Positions 1 to 13,392 of a stretch of 64,000 bases of DNA are shown here, piece by piece. Both the position numbers and the translations under genes were made by a program. This stretch comes from Rhytidiadelphus loreus (taxonomy: Eukaryota > Streptophyta > Bryopsida > Hypnales > Hylocomiaceae). A model generated the notes under the pieces. It ran no database searches. It saw only the letters and a list, made by a program, of their open reading frames with translations, and had not been told where the DNA came from. The number at the start of each line of letters is the position of its first letter. The stretch's first letter is position 1. The stretch is from positions 87,619,447 to 87,683,446 of the forward strand of contig OX344761.1 of NCBI GenBank assembly GCA_947034895.1, given 5' to 3'.

Positions 1-137
1 CACACTACCATCTATTATAACACACTTGTAATTAGTTAGAACTATGTGATAATCATTTCTTTGAGACTCCCAAGCATTCAAATTTACACAATATTCTCAT
101 ATTATGTGTGATAAAGTTCCTCAAACCCACGATCATG

Positions 138-720
138 CTAGGGGAGGACACTCTCACTACATTTGGGGTACCTACGTGCGGCGGTGGAAAAAGTAATTCA
201 TGTAATTCACCTTGAATAAACTATAATTTCATTCTAAAATTTTGAGCTTTGTTTAACAATGACTAAAGGTTTCTATTGACAAAAAATTCAATTCCAAATA
301 ACAAAAGATATATTGTCTAGAAAGGGTTGAAAAATGAACTAAAATGGCATGTTCTCCAACTAAAATATTTATAGAGCTCACATGAAGATGACTATTGCAT
401 CAATATTCAACCAAAATAAACTTTCAATAGAGAGCTATTCTATATAATTTTTTTTTCATTTTTCAAATTTTTTTTCTTATATAATATAGAGGTGTGAAAG
501 TTATTTTCAGCTTTACAGTGTATCTTTTTTCTTCAAAAATTTATAACTAATTACTATTAGCACAAAAAAATACCAATAATTCAAAACATAAACTTATAAA
601 GTAGTAAAATCTATCCATAATTTTTTTTTTGAAAAAGAAATTAAATTTTAAGGTGTATTACTTGTTTTACTTTTTCCGCCGCACGTAGTTTGCTAAAACA
701 TAGGGAGTGTCCTCCCCGGG
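138..720. mobile_element. hAT-like non-autonomous element (MITE)
   Basis: The ends are inverted: CTAGGGGAGGACACTC at the left and the complement of GAGTGTCCTCCCCGGG at the right. A second matched block follows further in (ACGTGCGGCGG then GGAAAAAGTAA at both ends). The 8-bp direct repeat CGATCATG flanks it at 130-137 and 721-728. An 8-bp target duplication is typical of hAT elements. The interior is AT-rich and has no coding sequence, so it is non-autonomous. Confidence 0.8.
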
Positions 721-759
721 CGATCATGGATGAAAACTCATGTAACGGTACAAGGTGTC

Positions 760-1777
760 TTAATTTCTAAAGCTTTGAAGTATATTTTTTTTGGCAACAT
801 ATCATTTTTGGTCATTGATTTACAAATGGAATTTTCAATTTTTTTTCTTTGAAATTTTCATACAACATGTGGTTGAGGAATAGCTTCAAGACACAACAAT
901 TTCATAACAATGAACTACATGGTTAAAAAATCATTGTATGACATGTAGTTTTCTTTTTAAACTCAGGCACTTTGGGCAACTTAGAAAAAATTAATTTTTT
1001 TAAATATAAAAATTTGAACTTGGTTTTTTATATTTATAACAACATTTCAACCATTGGGATTGAAAATTTTCAATTTTATTACTTTACCACTTTCTTACTA
1101 TTTTTTAAATTATGAATATGAAATAATATTTTTTGAATTTTTTTACATGTATTTTCAACTTCTTTCTTCAAAATATTATGGAAAGATGCAAGTTGTAAGA
1201 TAAACACATTTTTGGGTTAAAAGTTTGAAAGATGAAACTTAATCACGTAAGAAGAGTTAAGAATACTTCTTTCATTACATGTGATTTGGCTCTTGGGGAG
1301 GGCTGCGAGTTCCCAACTCAAACCCCCCCCGAGAACCGCCGATATCCGTTGTTCCCGGCCTGTGCTGACCTGGCCAAGAGACGGCCAGGTCAGATTTTTC
1401 GAAAAAAATAAAAAATAAAATAAAATTTAACTTTGTTTCTCAGTTTAAGGACTTAAATTTATTTATTTTTTTAAATCTGACAGCGGCGTTCTTTTACTGC
1501 CGGGGGAACAGTGCCAAAAACGGCCCTGAAACGGCCCTTAAAATCCTGAAATCTCTTCTAATGTGTAAAATTCAAACATCATGATCTTGCAATTGGTGAA
1601 GTGAAGTATCTTACTTGTGAAATTTTAGGAAGATGAGCTTGAACAAGTTAATTAAAAGATCCCATGGTTGGATTTGTTGATGAATAAATAGCCATAAAGA
1701 TTTTAGCTGTGCTTTGAATTATGAGTTATCTTAAGCAATTTTGGACCTAAAAACATTGTGGTCCTTTTAGGGGTTAA
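760..1777. mobile_element. TTAA-bounded element, copy D1, with a nested GC-rich patch
   Basis: The left end reads TTAATTTCTAAAG; the right end read backwards is TTAACCCCTAAAAGG. The first 300 bp are repeated at 52294-52560. Near 1290-1520 there is a GC-rich insertion unlike its AT-rich host. It contains a perfect 11-bp stem (CTGACCTGGCC, 1365-1375, against 1383-1393) and loosely inverted GTTCCCGG/CCGGGGGAAC blocks. No coding capacity. Confidence 0.55.
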
Positions 1778-1901
1778 AAAAGCTATTCCATCCATCTCAA
1801 TATTTTCTAGCAACTCAAAACTTTAATCCTGAGTGAAGGAAAAATCCAATTCCAAATATTCTAAAAAAGAAAAAATATATATTACTAGAGTAGATTATCA
1901 C

Positions 1902-2497
1902 TTAACTTCTAAATGCCTGAGGGACTAATTTTTCTATGGGTATTTCAAGAAAAGAAAATCAAATCAATTTTGAAAATGAATGATTAGGATTTTTCTATTG
2001 ACGACTTAGTACAAAGGTGTCTACTACAAATCTTGAATCTTTCGTATTGAGGGCTCTTGGATACAAGCCTCAAATACACTAGATCTTGAAGGGGGGAAAA
2101 TGACATTAAACATTCATTAAGAAAATTGTAGAGTAAATTTTTAGAAGTCAAAAGTTGATTGAGATTATACATGTAATGTCTTTTTAACCTCATTTTTTTT
2201 GGTGACCTCAATTTTTTATTTGACAAGTGAAAAGAGGATAGGAAGACTTCAAATCACCTTCACATTTTATAGAATCTCATTATCAAACATTATAATCTTT
2301 CAATCTGTGAGTGACATTGTTGTATTTGATTTTCCTATGCAATCTCAACCATGTTTAGTTTTGATTTGTATGGTTACAATTCAATTTTTTTAATATAAAA
2401 CTTATCAAAATGTTGCTTGGATTTTGTTCAATTTAGAACAAAATATTCCAAGAAATTCCAAGAAGCTCAAAACAAGCCCTAGGCATTTCGGGGTTAA
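1902..2497. mobile_element. TTAA-bounded element, copy B1
   Basis: The left end TTAACTTCTAAATGCCTGAG and the right end read in reverse, TTAACCCCGAAATGCCTAGG, form terminal inverted repeats of about 20 bp, each beginning with TTAA. The interior is repeated from 16912 to about 17330. The symmetrical TTAA with CCC-type termini recalls piggyBac-type target sites; this is an inference, since no transposase is present. Confidence 0.7.
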
Positions 2498-2637
2498 AAA
2501 TTTAAAATATCCTTGCTACAAAACCTATGTCATGAAAGCACTCAATAGTAGTAGTGTAGAGATTTGTTTAATACTTGGAAGACCCTTGGGTACCTCTGTA
2601 TGACCCGTGTTTAGCCTTGTAACTCTTCAATTTTGGT

Positions 2638-3597
2638 TTAACCCTTCAAGGCCCACGGCCTTTATGGGTTTAAAAACATCATTGCTTTTGAAGTGTTATA
2701 GTCTGAAATGTCACTAAGGTATAGAAATCTCAACCCTACGATCTTGTAGTATACATGTTGTAGATGACATGAATCAAATTTTGGAGTTGTTTGGCCATAT
2801 AGATTGCAAGATTAGAACTCATGTTTTAGTGTAGAAAAAGGACGCTGAAATTTTCCTAGCAACACATTTGGAGGTGAAATTTGATTTCTAAACCTACTCA
2901 AATGAAAAAAAAATAATTATAAAGTGCTTCAAAATCAGCATACAAACACATTGGTGAAAGAAGATATCATTGAATTGACTCATTGTGTCTACAAAATGAC
3001 GTTGAAATGTCAAAAAATAGCAAGAAAAGTTGCAAAAAACACATATGAGGCTGAACCTCCTACTAAAATTCTTCTTAATAACTCATAACTTCTTGGATTG
3101 ATATGAAACTTTAGCCACACAAACTAGACTAGTATGTGTAACTTTACCAAAAACAATTATTGGAAATGGACAGTGTATGAAGAAGAAACAAGTTGTTGAA
3201 GTTCATTGTAATCCAAAAATATCGCTCCCAAGCATCCAAAACAATTTAGATTGACATGAAAATTTTACCACCATAACTGGACCCCAAGGGAAACAAAACA
3301 CAACAAATTTAATTGAAAACAAACATTGGATGAAGGAGATACAATTCCTTGAAGTTGCAACCATCAAATGCACTTTGTTGAATTCAAATTGAACCTGTGA
3401 ACTTCGATTGTCTTTCAAAGAATTAGTACATCTTGCATTGATTTGAAAATTTACCACACAAACTAGAAGAGGGAGCGCAAACTTTCCAACAAGTTTTTAT
3501 TGAATTCAAACATCCGATGCAAAAGTTACAGTACTTTGAATTGGACTTGAAACTATGTGAGGACACTTTTAGTCCCCTTTGTCCGGTGAGGGGTTAA
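2638..3597. mobile_element. TTAA-bounded 950-bp element, copy A1
   Basis: It begins TTAACCCTTCAAGG and ends ...GGTGAGGGGTTAA. Over its whole length it can be aligned by eye in the same orientation with 27307-28255, which starts TTAACCCCTAAAGG and also ends in GTGAGGGGTTAA. Both copies share landmarks such as the run CACTAAG near the left end and GAAACTATGTGAGGACAC close to the right end. Small open frames inside are not conserved between the copies. Confidence 0.75.
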
Positions 3598-5290
3598 TAA
3601 ATTGTCATACATTATTATTTACATACACAATCGTGATCATTAATTTCCTATGTACTGAAAAGTATTTGGTCAATGTTTTTCTGATGAAATACCACCACAT
3701 ATCCTATACAACCACAAAGGGCTGGCTTCCAGGCCCTCGAAGGGTTAAATTTTTATATTTTAAAACCCAGTAGTAGTGTACTTCTAAGTTACACAATAAA
3801 GACCATGGTACACAAATGAAGTTCAGTGTCAGTGACGGTACATGAACTGGAGGCTCTCCCTCCCAGTGGGTCGGACACAAAGCAGACCACTGGTAGCAGT
3901 GGAGTCAACAAAGCTATTCCATTTCATTTTTATATGTATACTTGTATTTATGGAGCCCAAATCGAGCCCCCTTTCTATTGGAAAGAGAATGGCAAAGTAC
4001 AAAAAATCTAAGCAACCAATGACCGCAGCCCCGTGGTGGTCCAAAGATCAGAATGACCCAAATCAACAACGGGCTCCTCACACCTGCCTGCCAACAACAG
4101 AAAGGAGAAAAATCAGCAACAAAAAGCTTCGCTAGCCCAGCGGGCAGGAGCGAGAAAAAGAGAGAGAGAATATTGCATGACATTGCCCACACATTAGCTT
4201 ATTATGCAATTCACACACTCCATCCCATTTGAAGTTATAAGCTTTTCTTATTCTACGCTCAATGGAGCACAATGATGTACCTCACCAACTATATTAACTT
4301 ACAAGTGCCGTGCTTGTGGAATCGTACAAAGGCTTGTCGAAGGGCTGGAAGTTTGCGGAAGGGCAAAAAAAATTCAAAAAAAAATCTCCTTGTGCAGCCG
4401 TTAAATTACTGTACTTGCCCCGTCCCTTCGGGTTCAGTTTGTGCCAAAGTGAGTGCAGGTCACGTGGTCAGCCCTTCCCAAGAGGGGTCTGAATATCGGT
4501 GATCTTGCAAAGGTGTATGTACTTCTTTTGTTGATAAAATTGTGGGTTCTTTTCTTTTTTAGATCTTTCGATTCATAGACAAAGCATCGCACCCAAAGTA
4601 GGTGCGTGCTTGCTCCCGACATGGAGCATCTTTGCATCGCTTTACACACTGACCTTTTTATTCGGATTATTTGCATGCTTTGGGGGGCGCCCAAAGAAAT
4701 GATCACGATATGGTTTTAAATTGCGACAAGTGTATGTGACAATTGATGGTAGTGTGCCAAGTGTATAGGATATTTTTAATTGTAAATTTTGAGGACATCC
4801 TATGAAAGAGGTTTGAGTGTAATTCACTCAAAAGATTCTTTTTTCTTCTTATGAGCATTTGATTGGCCAAGTCACATAAGGAAGGTTGTCTATTGTAGAC
4901 CTTCATAGTTACACTTTTATGGCTTGTCGGAGATCCCTTTCCTTCTTCAACATGCAAAGATAGGTGGCAATACATGATCTTGTGAAACAAAAGATTTGAA
5001 TTTATCATTATTTGAAATTCTCTTCAAGTATCCAAAGGAGTTTGTCACAGCAAGCAAAATTAAGGTTACAAGGTAGATGAGTCCATTGCAAACCTTCATA
5101 ACACAATTACCACAATTTGTGGGACGATAGATAGATAGATAGATCCATTTCCAAGTGCATTGATTTGAATGTTGATCTTGATGTGACAAAATTATCTTGA
5201 TTGTAAACAAGTTATTGACAACTTTTGGGTGAGAGTTGTTTTGATGGATTTTAAATGTGATAGGGACTTGATTTACATCAATTTGCACTT
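3598..5290. other. Intergenic stretch with a mildly GC-rich patch; no gene seen
   Basis: The part from about 3830 to 4700 is less AT-rich than its surroundings and has several short overlapping open frames on both strands. None shows a recognisable domain or a credible exon structure. A second TTAA end in inverted form (GAAGGGTTAA) lies near 3745. A short GATA microsatellite sits at 5126-5144. Confidence 0.4.
5126..5144. repeat. GATA microsatellite
   Basis: Nearly five uninterrupted copies of GATA. Confidence 0.9.
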
Positions 5291-5299
5291 CTACCATGA

Positions 5300-5575
5300 C
5301 TTTTACTATACATATGTTATATATTACTTTTATTCTTGTTTTAATTATACTCTCATGGAGCTTATATTTTTGCAAGTGTCATTTTCTTCCCTTGCACGAT
5401 GCAACTTTTAAGCAAATGAATATTTTTAATCCTATGTATGAAAGACCTCTCAACCATGAGAACATTTTGAACATGCACTTAAAGAACCTTGGACTACAAG
5501 ATTATTTTGTTTGTCTATGTATTGTATGGAAAACATTTCAACCATTGGAATAGTTTGTGACTTATTTTATACCTT
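5300..5575 (+). repeat. Direct repeat, first copy (second at 6055-6290)
   Basis: The block running through GCAAGTGTCATTTTC, CCTATGTATGAAAGAC and CATTTCAACCATTGGAATAG recurs in the same order and orientation at 6055-6290. The first copy contains an 85-codon open frame that is broken in the second, so these are probably remnants of one decayed sequence rather than genes. Confidence 0.7.
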
Positions 5576-6054
5576 GTAGAAGATTTGGGAGGACAATTTT
5601 TTCCCCATGCTTTGAAGATTCTTTAAATATTGGATTAATTCTTTTTGCTATATATGTGAATGTTTAAAATTCTTAACTACTAAGTGCAAACACCTTCATG
5701 GGTTCAAGCTAGTGAGTTCATAAGAGAAAAAAGTTTTCTAATTGACTCCCACATGAATAGTGAATTGGTAGTTTGACACCCATATGAATTAAGTTTGTCT
5801 CTTATGGCGAAGACATGATGTGAAGTTCACAATGGGATCTGCAATAGATAGATATGATTTAAGAAGATATACACCACCTCAACATCAACTTTATGAACCA
5901 TCGTTTACAATGACTCCAAATCTTAATTATATGTCTTTGTAGCAACAATTGAGTGTTCAAGTAAAGTCTTAGCAAAACTTCCTCACATTGGTAGCTTCCA
6001 TCAAAGAGTGAAGTTTCCTCCCTTTTGCCTTGTAAAGCTTCTTCTCAGAAGGAA

Positions 6055-6290
6055 TGTGTGTGTAACTTTTATTTTGATTTGTTTCTATTCCCATGGAATT
6101 CTTTTTTGCAAGTGTAATTTTCATCGTACATATGATGCAACTTCAAGCACGTGAATATTTAAATCTTATGTATGAAAGACTTTTCAACCGTGAGGACAAT
6201 TTAAACACATGCTTAGGAAAATCAAGAATATTTTTTAATCTATGTACTTTATGGAAGACATTTTAACCATTAGAATAGTTTGTAACCTAT
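6055..6290 (+). repeat. Direct repeat, second copy (first at 5300-5575)
   Basis: Same landmarks as the copy at 5300, with small indels and substitutions. Confidence 0.7.
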
Positions 6291-6299
6291 ATAAAAGGA

Positions 6300-7850
6300 T
6301 TTAAAAAATAATACAAGTATTCTATTCAATATAAACCAAATTTTCAACTACCTTTTAATCCACTTTTGCATTATTTTGGAAAGATGAAGTCATATGTGTT
6401 TTGATTTTTTTAGAAATTTCTAATGTTTTTTTGAAAAAAGGTTTAGTTATTGTAACTATTTGAAGACTATGGTTTAAAAAAATTCATATTAGTTACAAAA
6501 TAAGGTTAAATTTTTTCAAAAATTCATACAAACTATAAATTTATATAAAACATGGCAAGATAGAAACCAAGGTGAAAGTTCATACATACTTTAGGAAATT
6601 AATATTTTGATGTAAACATAATAGTACATATTCAACTTACAATTGGAATACATTTATATATTTTTTAATATTTATTGAAAACTATAAAGTGGATTAGAAT
6701 AGACCAAATATGATTTTCATTTCATGATCGACAATTATAATTGAAATTATCTTTAAGTCCAAAATGGAGGTCAAATATGAAAAAGTTTAAAAATAATTAT
6801 CTCTAGAAAAGAGACAACTTGCCTACCTTCCAAATATTCAAAAAATTATCCTCCCTCCTTGAACCCGTTATACAATATTTTTTTTACAACCCTTGAGTAT
6901 ATAGTATACATTGATATGCCAATACAAATCTTAGATACAAATACAAATACATGCACACGGACACGGACACATTATACAAATACGGAAAACAAATATGAAT
7001 AATATATATGGATATTGACATTCAGATATGGATACAACATATGAATATGATATATAATATATAGAGAAAGATTTTACATACAAATATAGCATACGGGCAT
7101 ATATCGTGTATCAATTGTTATCACATATGTGTTCAGAAAAGTGATATGTAGTTTGGTAGATAATAAAAAATAAATAAATACATTTTTAAAAATTTGAGGT
7201 GGCCAAGTGACATTTGACTTTGAAAAAGTCAAAATCTAAGTCAACAACACATTACTTTTTAACACCTAAAGGCCCCTAATTCTTTGTAGTAGTCTAAATT
7301 TTCATGAAAATCAAAACATGTTAAAAGTTCTAATTAGAGGAATAATTTAACAATGACTTCTCTAAAAAACACTTGTACAAAATGACTATAGATTTAGCCA
7401 TGAGGTTCAATCTATTTTTGCACTAACTAACATTTATATGTAAAATTAAATCCCAAAACTCAAAAATTCTTCTATAATCGATTGTGAATTAAATACTAAT
7501 GAGTTGTATAAGATTCTTTTTATGTAACTTTAAATGTAATATTCTAACTATGGTGTTTTTTAAAGATTTGTTAATTAATCTAATTTGTTAATTGAAGTTA
7601 TTTTTTAAAGACCATTTTTTGGATTTAAAAAGTAATCTTTTGAGGCAAAAATATACTTTAATTCTTTGAATTTTTGGAGAGTTTTAATGAAGAGTTTCAA
7701 AATTTAATGTCCTACAAATGTTATAAAATTAGTACAAGAATCTTAGAAAAAGTGGTTGGATGAAATTAGATGTATCTTGTTTGGTAGTTGAAGTATACTT
7801 GTTTATAAATAATTATATGGTACATATTGAAAGATTTTTCAAGTTTTATT
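6300..7850. other. AT-rich intergenic DNA; no gene seen
   Basis: No long open frame. A degenerate run of ATAC/ACGGAC-type short repeats lies at about 6900-7100 (ACACGGACACGGACAC followed by many ATATGGATA units). TTAACACCTAAAGG at about 7257 resembles one end of the TTAA elements, but no partner end was found. Confidence 0.5.
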
Positions 7851-8790
7851 TGTGACAATAGAAAGAGAGAAGGGATGTTTGGTTCTATAATAGAACCAAC
7901 ATGTATTATAGTTTATTCAATTTTTATTTGTGTCAATTGAATACAAGGAAAGAAAGGACATGTCATTTTTTAGTGGAATCATCAAATGTTAAGACTAAAT
8001 TTGTTCAAAGACTTACACTAATGACAAAGTAGGAAAAGCTAAAGAATATCCAATCTTTTTGTGGAATCAAGGTGTGTTAATAGTTTTATTAAAATTGAAT
8101 TTGTCAATAAAGTAGTGAGAGAAAGGATATTTGGTTGAACCATCCTATATCAAAAGTTTATGTATTGAAGGTCTTTCATTAGTGTCCCCATGACATAATA
8201 GAGAGTATGAAAGAATGTCTAATTTTTGTATAGAGTAGAGAGAAAGACAACATATCAAGGTTGAATCATCCTACATTAAGAGTTGTTTTGTGTACAATAG
8301 AGAATATATATCTAAAGATTTAATTCACATTTTGTTTGTGTCAATAAAATTACAAAATAGATTAGGATACTTTAGTGAAATTAACTTATATTCATGGTTT
8401 ATTTGTCTGCGTAATTATTTGTTCAAGGTTTACATTAGGCCTACTTGATCGAGTGAAATAGTGAACATATATTTGATTCTTTCAGGGGAATAATCAAACA
8501 TTAAGATCTTTTTCAAATTTTATTCGTCTCAATAGAGTAGCAAAAGAAAACTTAATAATTTTAGTGGAATCAATAGAAAAATAAGAGTTTATTTGTTCTA
8601 AGTCTCTCATCAATGCCTACATGATTGAGCAACGATATAAACAATTTACATTTGTTAGTAAATGAAAGGTCTCACACTAGTATCTTTATAACAAAGTTGA
8701 GAGACTAAAAGAACATTTGGTTCTTTGCTGAAATCAACAAATACTATGATTTCAATTATATTAATAGACTATATATCTTTGTTGACATGA
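7850..8790 (+). repeat. Degenerate tandem array, unit about 100 bp
   Basis: The same string of words recurs several times in order: GTCAATA then GAGTAG then AGAAAGGA then TTTGGTT then GTGGAATCA then TTTGTTC then CTTACACTAATG. Copies are strongly diverged. It looks like an old satellite-like amplification; no protein is encoded. Confidence 0.5.
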
Positions 8791-11690
8791 CATATCACAA
8801 AAATAAATAAATGAAAAGTCACAATTATAATAAGTTGTACACTCTTGGATTAGACATGTTTTTGGAAAGAACGATGTGAATTAATACGAATGAATCCGGT
8901 TCACGTGTATGGTTTGGTTTAGGAAGAAGGCTGAGAGATAAGTGCTAACTAGGTTGGTGGAAGCTACCCGAGCAAATCACACCAAGTCATTACACCAAGA
9001 GTCATTGAAATCTTGGCAAATGGTCCTTTGTTTATCCTCATTACAATGGTAGAAAAAGGAGACAAGGCAGTTTTTGAATGCCATGCAATTAATGTCAAAG
9101 TTTGGTGTGCTAGGATCATAGTGGTATTTGATTGGTGTCAATATAGTCTTAGAGTACAAATGTCTAGCTATATTGCCTTATGCTCCAAGTTCACACATTT
9201 CTACCTAGTGTACAATCTCGTGTATAATGTATTGATTTGTCCTATTAGCTTGTGTGACACTAATTTACCATTCAAAGTCACACTATTTGAATTAGTGCAA
9301 GTTGACATCGTTCTATATTGTACTAATTTCTTTAAAATAAAATTGAGTAGTGACACTATTTTTTCCTTCTTTAATTGATATAAAATATTGTAGAGTTTTT
9401 TTTCCTTGCATTGGGCACATTATATATATATACATACACTTTCAAGGTGGATTTTCTTCCACCTATCTCACTTTTGTCACAGATGATCATCCTAAAGTCT
9501 TACTTGAATTTGCTCACATCTTCATTGCACAATAATCGTTTTGATAATTTAATAGTACAAACAATGCGTAGACATCTCACCCTACAAATATATAGTTTAA
9601 AAACTAATGTAATTTGTTTCCAATTACTTGAATTTGCGATAATTTTTTTGAAGACAACACATTCTATTCTCATAAGCCTTGGAAAGTTAGGGGATAAATG
9701 TGGTAGGTAACCATTACTAGGAAGATCTTAATTATAGTTCATAGTGACTTATTTTTCCAACTTTTTATTCTAATATTTAATTATCATAATTTTTCACAAT
9801 TATCATATTTTCAATTGTTATTGCTAACCTCTAAAGGATTGGGAGTGTTTTTCAAGAAAAATTGTGAAAAATTGTCATTTTTAGATGTATTAATTTTATT
9901 TATTAATTATTATTATTATTATTATTAATTTTTAACTTCAAGAATACCATTTAAAATGAAGTAGAACATCATGGCAAATCGTAGAAAAATTTCAGCCCAT
10001 TTGACCAAGTGGATTGCAACATTATAACATGTGAATAAGAAAATAAGGTCTTTTTTGGCTCGATCAAATAGTGTAAACACACTTTGAGCCCTCTTGGAGT
10101 AAATTCCTTATTCTACTCAAAATTAAGACTAGACACAATTGATGATTAGATCTCATTAAGTATACAAATCAAAAATCTCCCAAGCAAATATAAGAGTCTA
10201 CCTTGTAATACAAAGAGATAAAGGAAACTGGTACTCTAGAAGCCATTTTTTGACAATGTCTTGTTAAATTGTGAAGAATTTTTTAATTGAACCAAACTTT
10301 TATGTATGTTGAATTATTTTCAAAACTTTGACTAACAAATTGCAAGTATGGTTTCTTTTTTGAAATTGCATGTTAGAGTTAACATAGTTCAACTACTCTT
10401 GTTGTGAGATTTTTGCATTGAACATGATTTTTCTTTTCTACAATTGCAAACTATATCATGTTAATTCCATGGCTACCAAATTTAAGAAATAGATGAGGGA
10501 TTTATGACAAGTTGCCCATATTTTTTTGAAAATATAACTTTTGACACATGCATCCGATTGGAACCTTTTTTTTATTCATAAAAAGAAGATATATGCCCAC
10601 ACCTTGCGCTAAAATTTTGAAAACATATATTCAAAATTGACTTTATATAAACCTAATTAAGATTTCATATATATGTTTAAAAGACACTTGGTCCTTCATA
10701 GGTTAATTGTGCAAGATTGTAGAGTTTTCATTGACAAAAATGCTTCTTTAATAGCTAGAATATAAAAGCCTAGTTTTTGTAACCAATCCCCTCACATTAT
10801 ATTTGACAAGTTAATTAAATTAGGGCATTCTATAAAAATAGAAGCCAGTCTTTTGGGACTATTTATTTGACCTTGTATTAGATTATACTTTTACGATTTA
10901 TAGGGCTCAACATATATTTATCTCCATTAGGATAAACCGTGATTTTATAATTGCCCAATCTATCATAATGGTACCATTTTATTGAAAATTGCTTGTAGCT
11001 TTTGAATCGTGAGTAAGATTTTGATGAAAATTATGTCAACATGAAGCTAATACAAAACTACATCTTCCACAAAAATTTCAAAAAATCATGTCAAAATTTG
11101 AGACCATAGGATTGTACTTGAATTCAATTTGTCCCCAAAGGAGACAATTGTTTTTTGGGTGTTAATGGTTGTTATAGATATACATATTAGCCATTCCTCA
11201 TTAAGGAATATGATAATTAGAGCACACAGAATTTTAGCACCCTCTTCTTCATCCAATATCATAGCGTGAATATACTGATATGCACCTTCAAAGGTGACCA
11301 AGTAGTGAAAGAATTCATGAAGGTTCATTCATAGGATTTGACCATTTTCCAAACCAGCAAAAGTTTACAAAGATACGCACATTGATATTTTTTTATTTTA
11401 TTGTATACACTATCTACAAAAATCCAGAATTGTGTTTGAAATCTTAAATAAATATAGATAGAGAAGGCAATAGATATGCTTATCTTTAATTCACAAAAAG
11501 ATGGTTGGGAAGACTAACTGGAGAATAAAACACAAACCTCTTTTCTAGACTTATTAATGAAGACGATCGAACTTGAAATCTCCAATTTTCAAAAGAGTGA
11601 AGAAGATGAAATTATGACCATTGATTTTGTAGCCATACACTTGCAAAGGAACCACTTTTATTCCTCCTTATAGGTGTATCGCTCATTTTT
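8790..11690. other. AT-rich intergenic DNA; no gene seen
   Basis: Open frames up to 121 codons occur (9013-9378), but without domain signal, codon bias or splice structure. CTTCATAGGTTAA near 10690-10705 resembles an inverted end of a TTAA element without a visible partner. Confidence 0.5.
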
Positions 11691-13390
11691 TTTTAAAAAC
11701 CCAACAAAACTCTAAACTCAAAACCCTCGACCTCATTTCCAACGAGAATGTGTCAGACGGACGCGTTATCAAACTCATAATCTCGTCGGTGCTCTTGCCT
11801 TGGGGAGATCGTCCGCTCAATTGAAGCTCGATGAGATTGTGGCCGCTCGTTAATTTCCCGAGCATACCGTATCTCACTCGATACAGCGAGTTTAGAAATT
11901 TTGAATGAATTTGGCGCTGAATGAATTAAGCGAGGAGCTAGAGCGAAGGGTAGAGAAAAATTGTTCACAGAATGCGGTTGACGATCATCAGACCGTCGCA
12001 ACCAATTCGCAATTCAACACGAGATTAATGGCAACCCGGAACTTTCTGCGATCAATTGGACCCTATGAATTCCACTAACGATCGAGAACATCGAGGGGAT
12101 TAAGAACAGAGTGCACATCTCCAGTTTCGCTTTGAAAATGTGTTGGTGAGAATTAAGAAAAAAAATTAGGTTCGGCCATGTCTGAGAACGCAGTGAAGTC
12201 GAAGAGAGATCGCCAACAATATATTGAGCATTCGCTGGCGAAAACATGCACCGTGTATAATTTCCGACATGACTAGCTCATGTCAAGAAGTGCTAAGACA
12301 GCACAACCCTAAACCCTAGTTCTGTCGCGAAATTTTCAAATTTTCTCAGATTGTCGTGAGTGCGCGCAATGCTCGAGATATTGCGAGAAGAAGGCGCAGT
12401 GCGGGCATGAATTTTGGTAGAAGGAGAAATTGGTTGATGTTTCGCAAGTGTCTTGGAGTAGGAGGTTGGCTTGTTGGTGAGAGAGCTCATTGATGGAGGC
12501 TGCATGATGGTTGCCTGGCCTTAATTTGAATATCACACAGCGCGTTACATCGGCTCTGATCCATGTACAGTAAGGGATGACAAGAGCTCGAGTGATGAAT
12601 TCGACTGCTCCAGCCAATTTGTATCCTCAAGCTGGCCTGCTCTGATATTTGTTCTCCGTTGATTCCCTTCTCATCGGCTGTCTCTGCGGATCGATCACAT
12701 CCTTGAGGTACATTCCTGCACCTCTTCTCTGATAAAAGCCCGAACTCTCGTGGTGACTCAACTCATGCAACGTGAAGTACGTATCTCCAGTTGTTCGATT
12801 ATCTTGACATGCTTCGATGATCGTTATATTGTCAGAGACGTGTAGGTCACCGTCGCTTCCTGATTAAGATTTTAGTTGCTTAGGAGGATTGCTTCGCGCC
12901 ATATACATGGCAAAATTTCAAGATATTGCCACTTTTTCATTCCAGCGTTTGAAACTTCAGATCTATACGTGTCCTAGTTTTTAGAGCACTATGCACTTGT
13001 TACGATTTTTGGCGCTTTGAAACATGTCATTTTTTCCAATATGACTATAGTGTTATTATTTCCTGTGTTACGCCAGCAGCTCGAAGTCCAGCCAACGTAG
13101 CTGCTTCAGTTTTTCTCTCTATGCCTAATCCTTCTTATCTGACAGTGTTTACGTCTTCCAATGTTCATATTGTCAATGCTGTCGTGGTTACCAAGAGTAT
13201 TGAAACGAAACACCTGCAGGAGTCTGTAGCTACAGTATATTGTTGCCATCTGCCAAGAAATCACATTATCGCAATGCTAATTAAGGGGTTCTAGTTCAGG
13301 GTGTTCTACAACTGGTTTGGGACTGCTGTGGATATGGTGGTGGATGGGCTTACAGCCCGTGGCGTTGCAAGAGAATAAAAAATTCAGTTG
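11690..13390 (+). promoter_or_regulatory. Gene-like leader/promoter region with telo-box
   Basis: Base composition rises towards 45% GC and CG dinucleotides become common, unlike the DNA to the left. A double plant telomere-type motif (AACCCTAAACCCTAG) lies at 12305-12319; such telo-boxes are common in plant promoters and 5' leaders. A possible untranslated exon ends at about 12706 (GAG before GTACAT). A short plus-strand frame from 12178 (33 codons, starting MSENAVKSKRD) was seen but has no support. This is probably the upstream part of the gene at 14.15-15.83 kb, by inference. Confidence 0.35.
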
Positions 13391-13392
13391 TA

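Noticed and set aside
4422..4432. GTCCCTTCGGG resembling the start of U6 snRNA
   Set aside because: The match ends after about 11 bases, and none of the U6 core, promoter boxes or the T-run terminator at the right distance is present.
5300..6290. LTRs of a retrotransposon
   Set aside because: The two direct copies are only about 500 bp apart, have no TG...CA ends, primer-binding site or coding interior.
7850..8790. CRISPR array
   Set aside because: Repeats are long, strongly diverged and without regular spacers, and the genome is eukaryotic.
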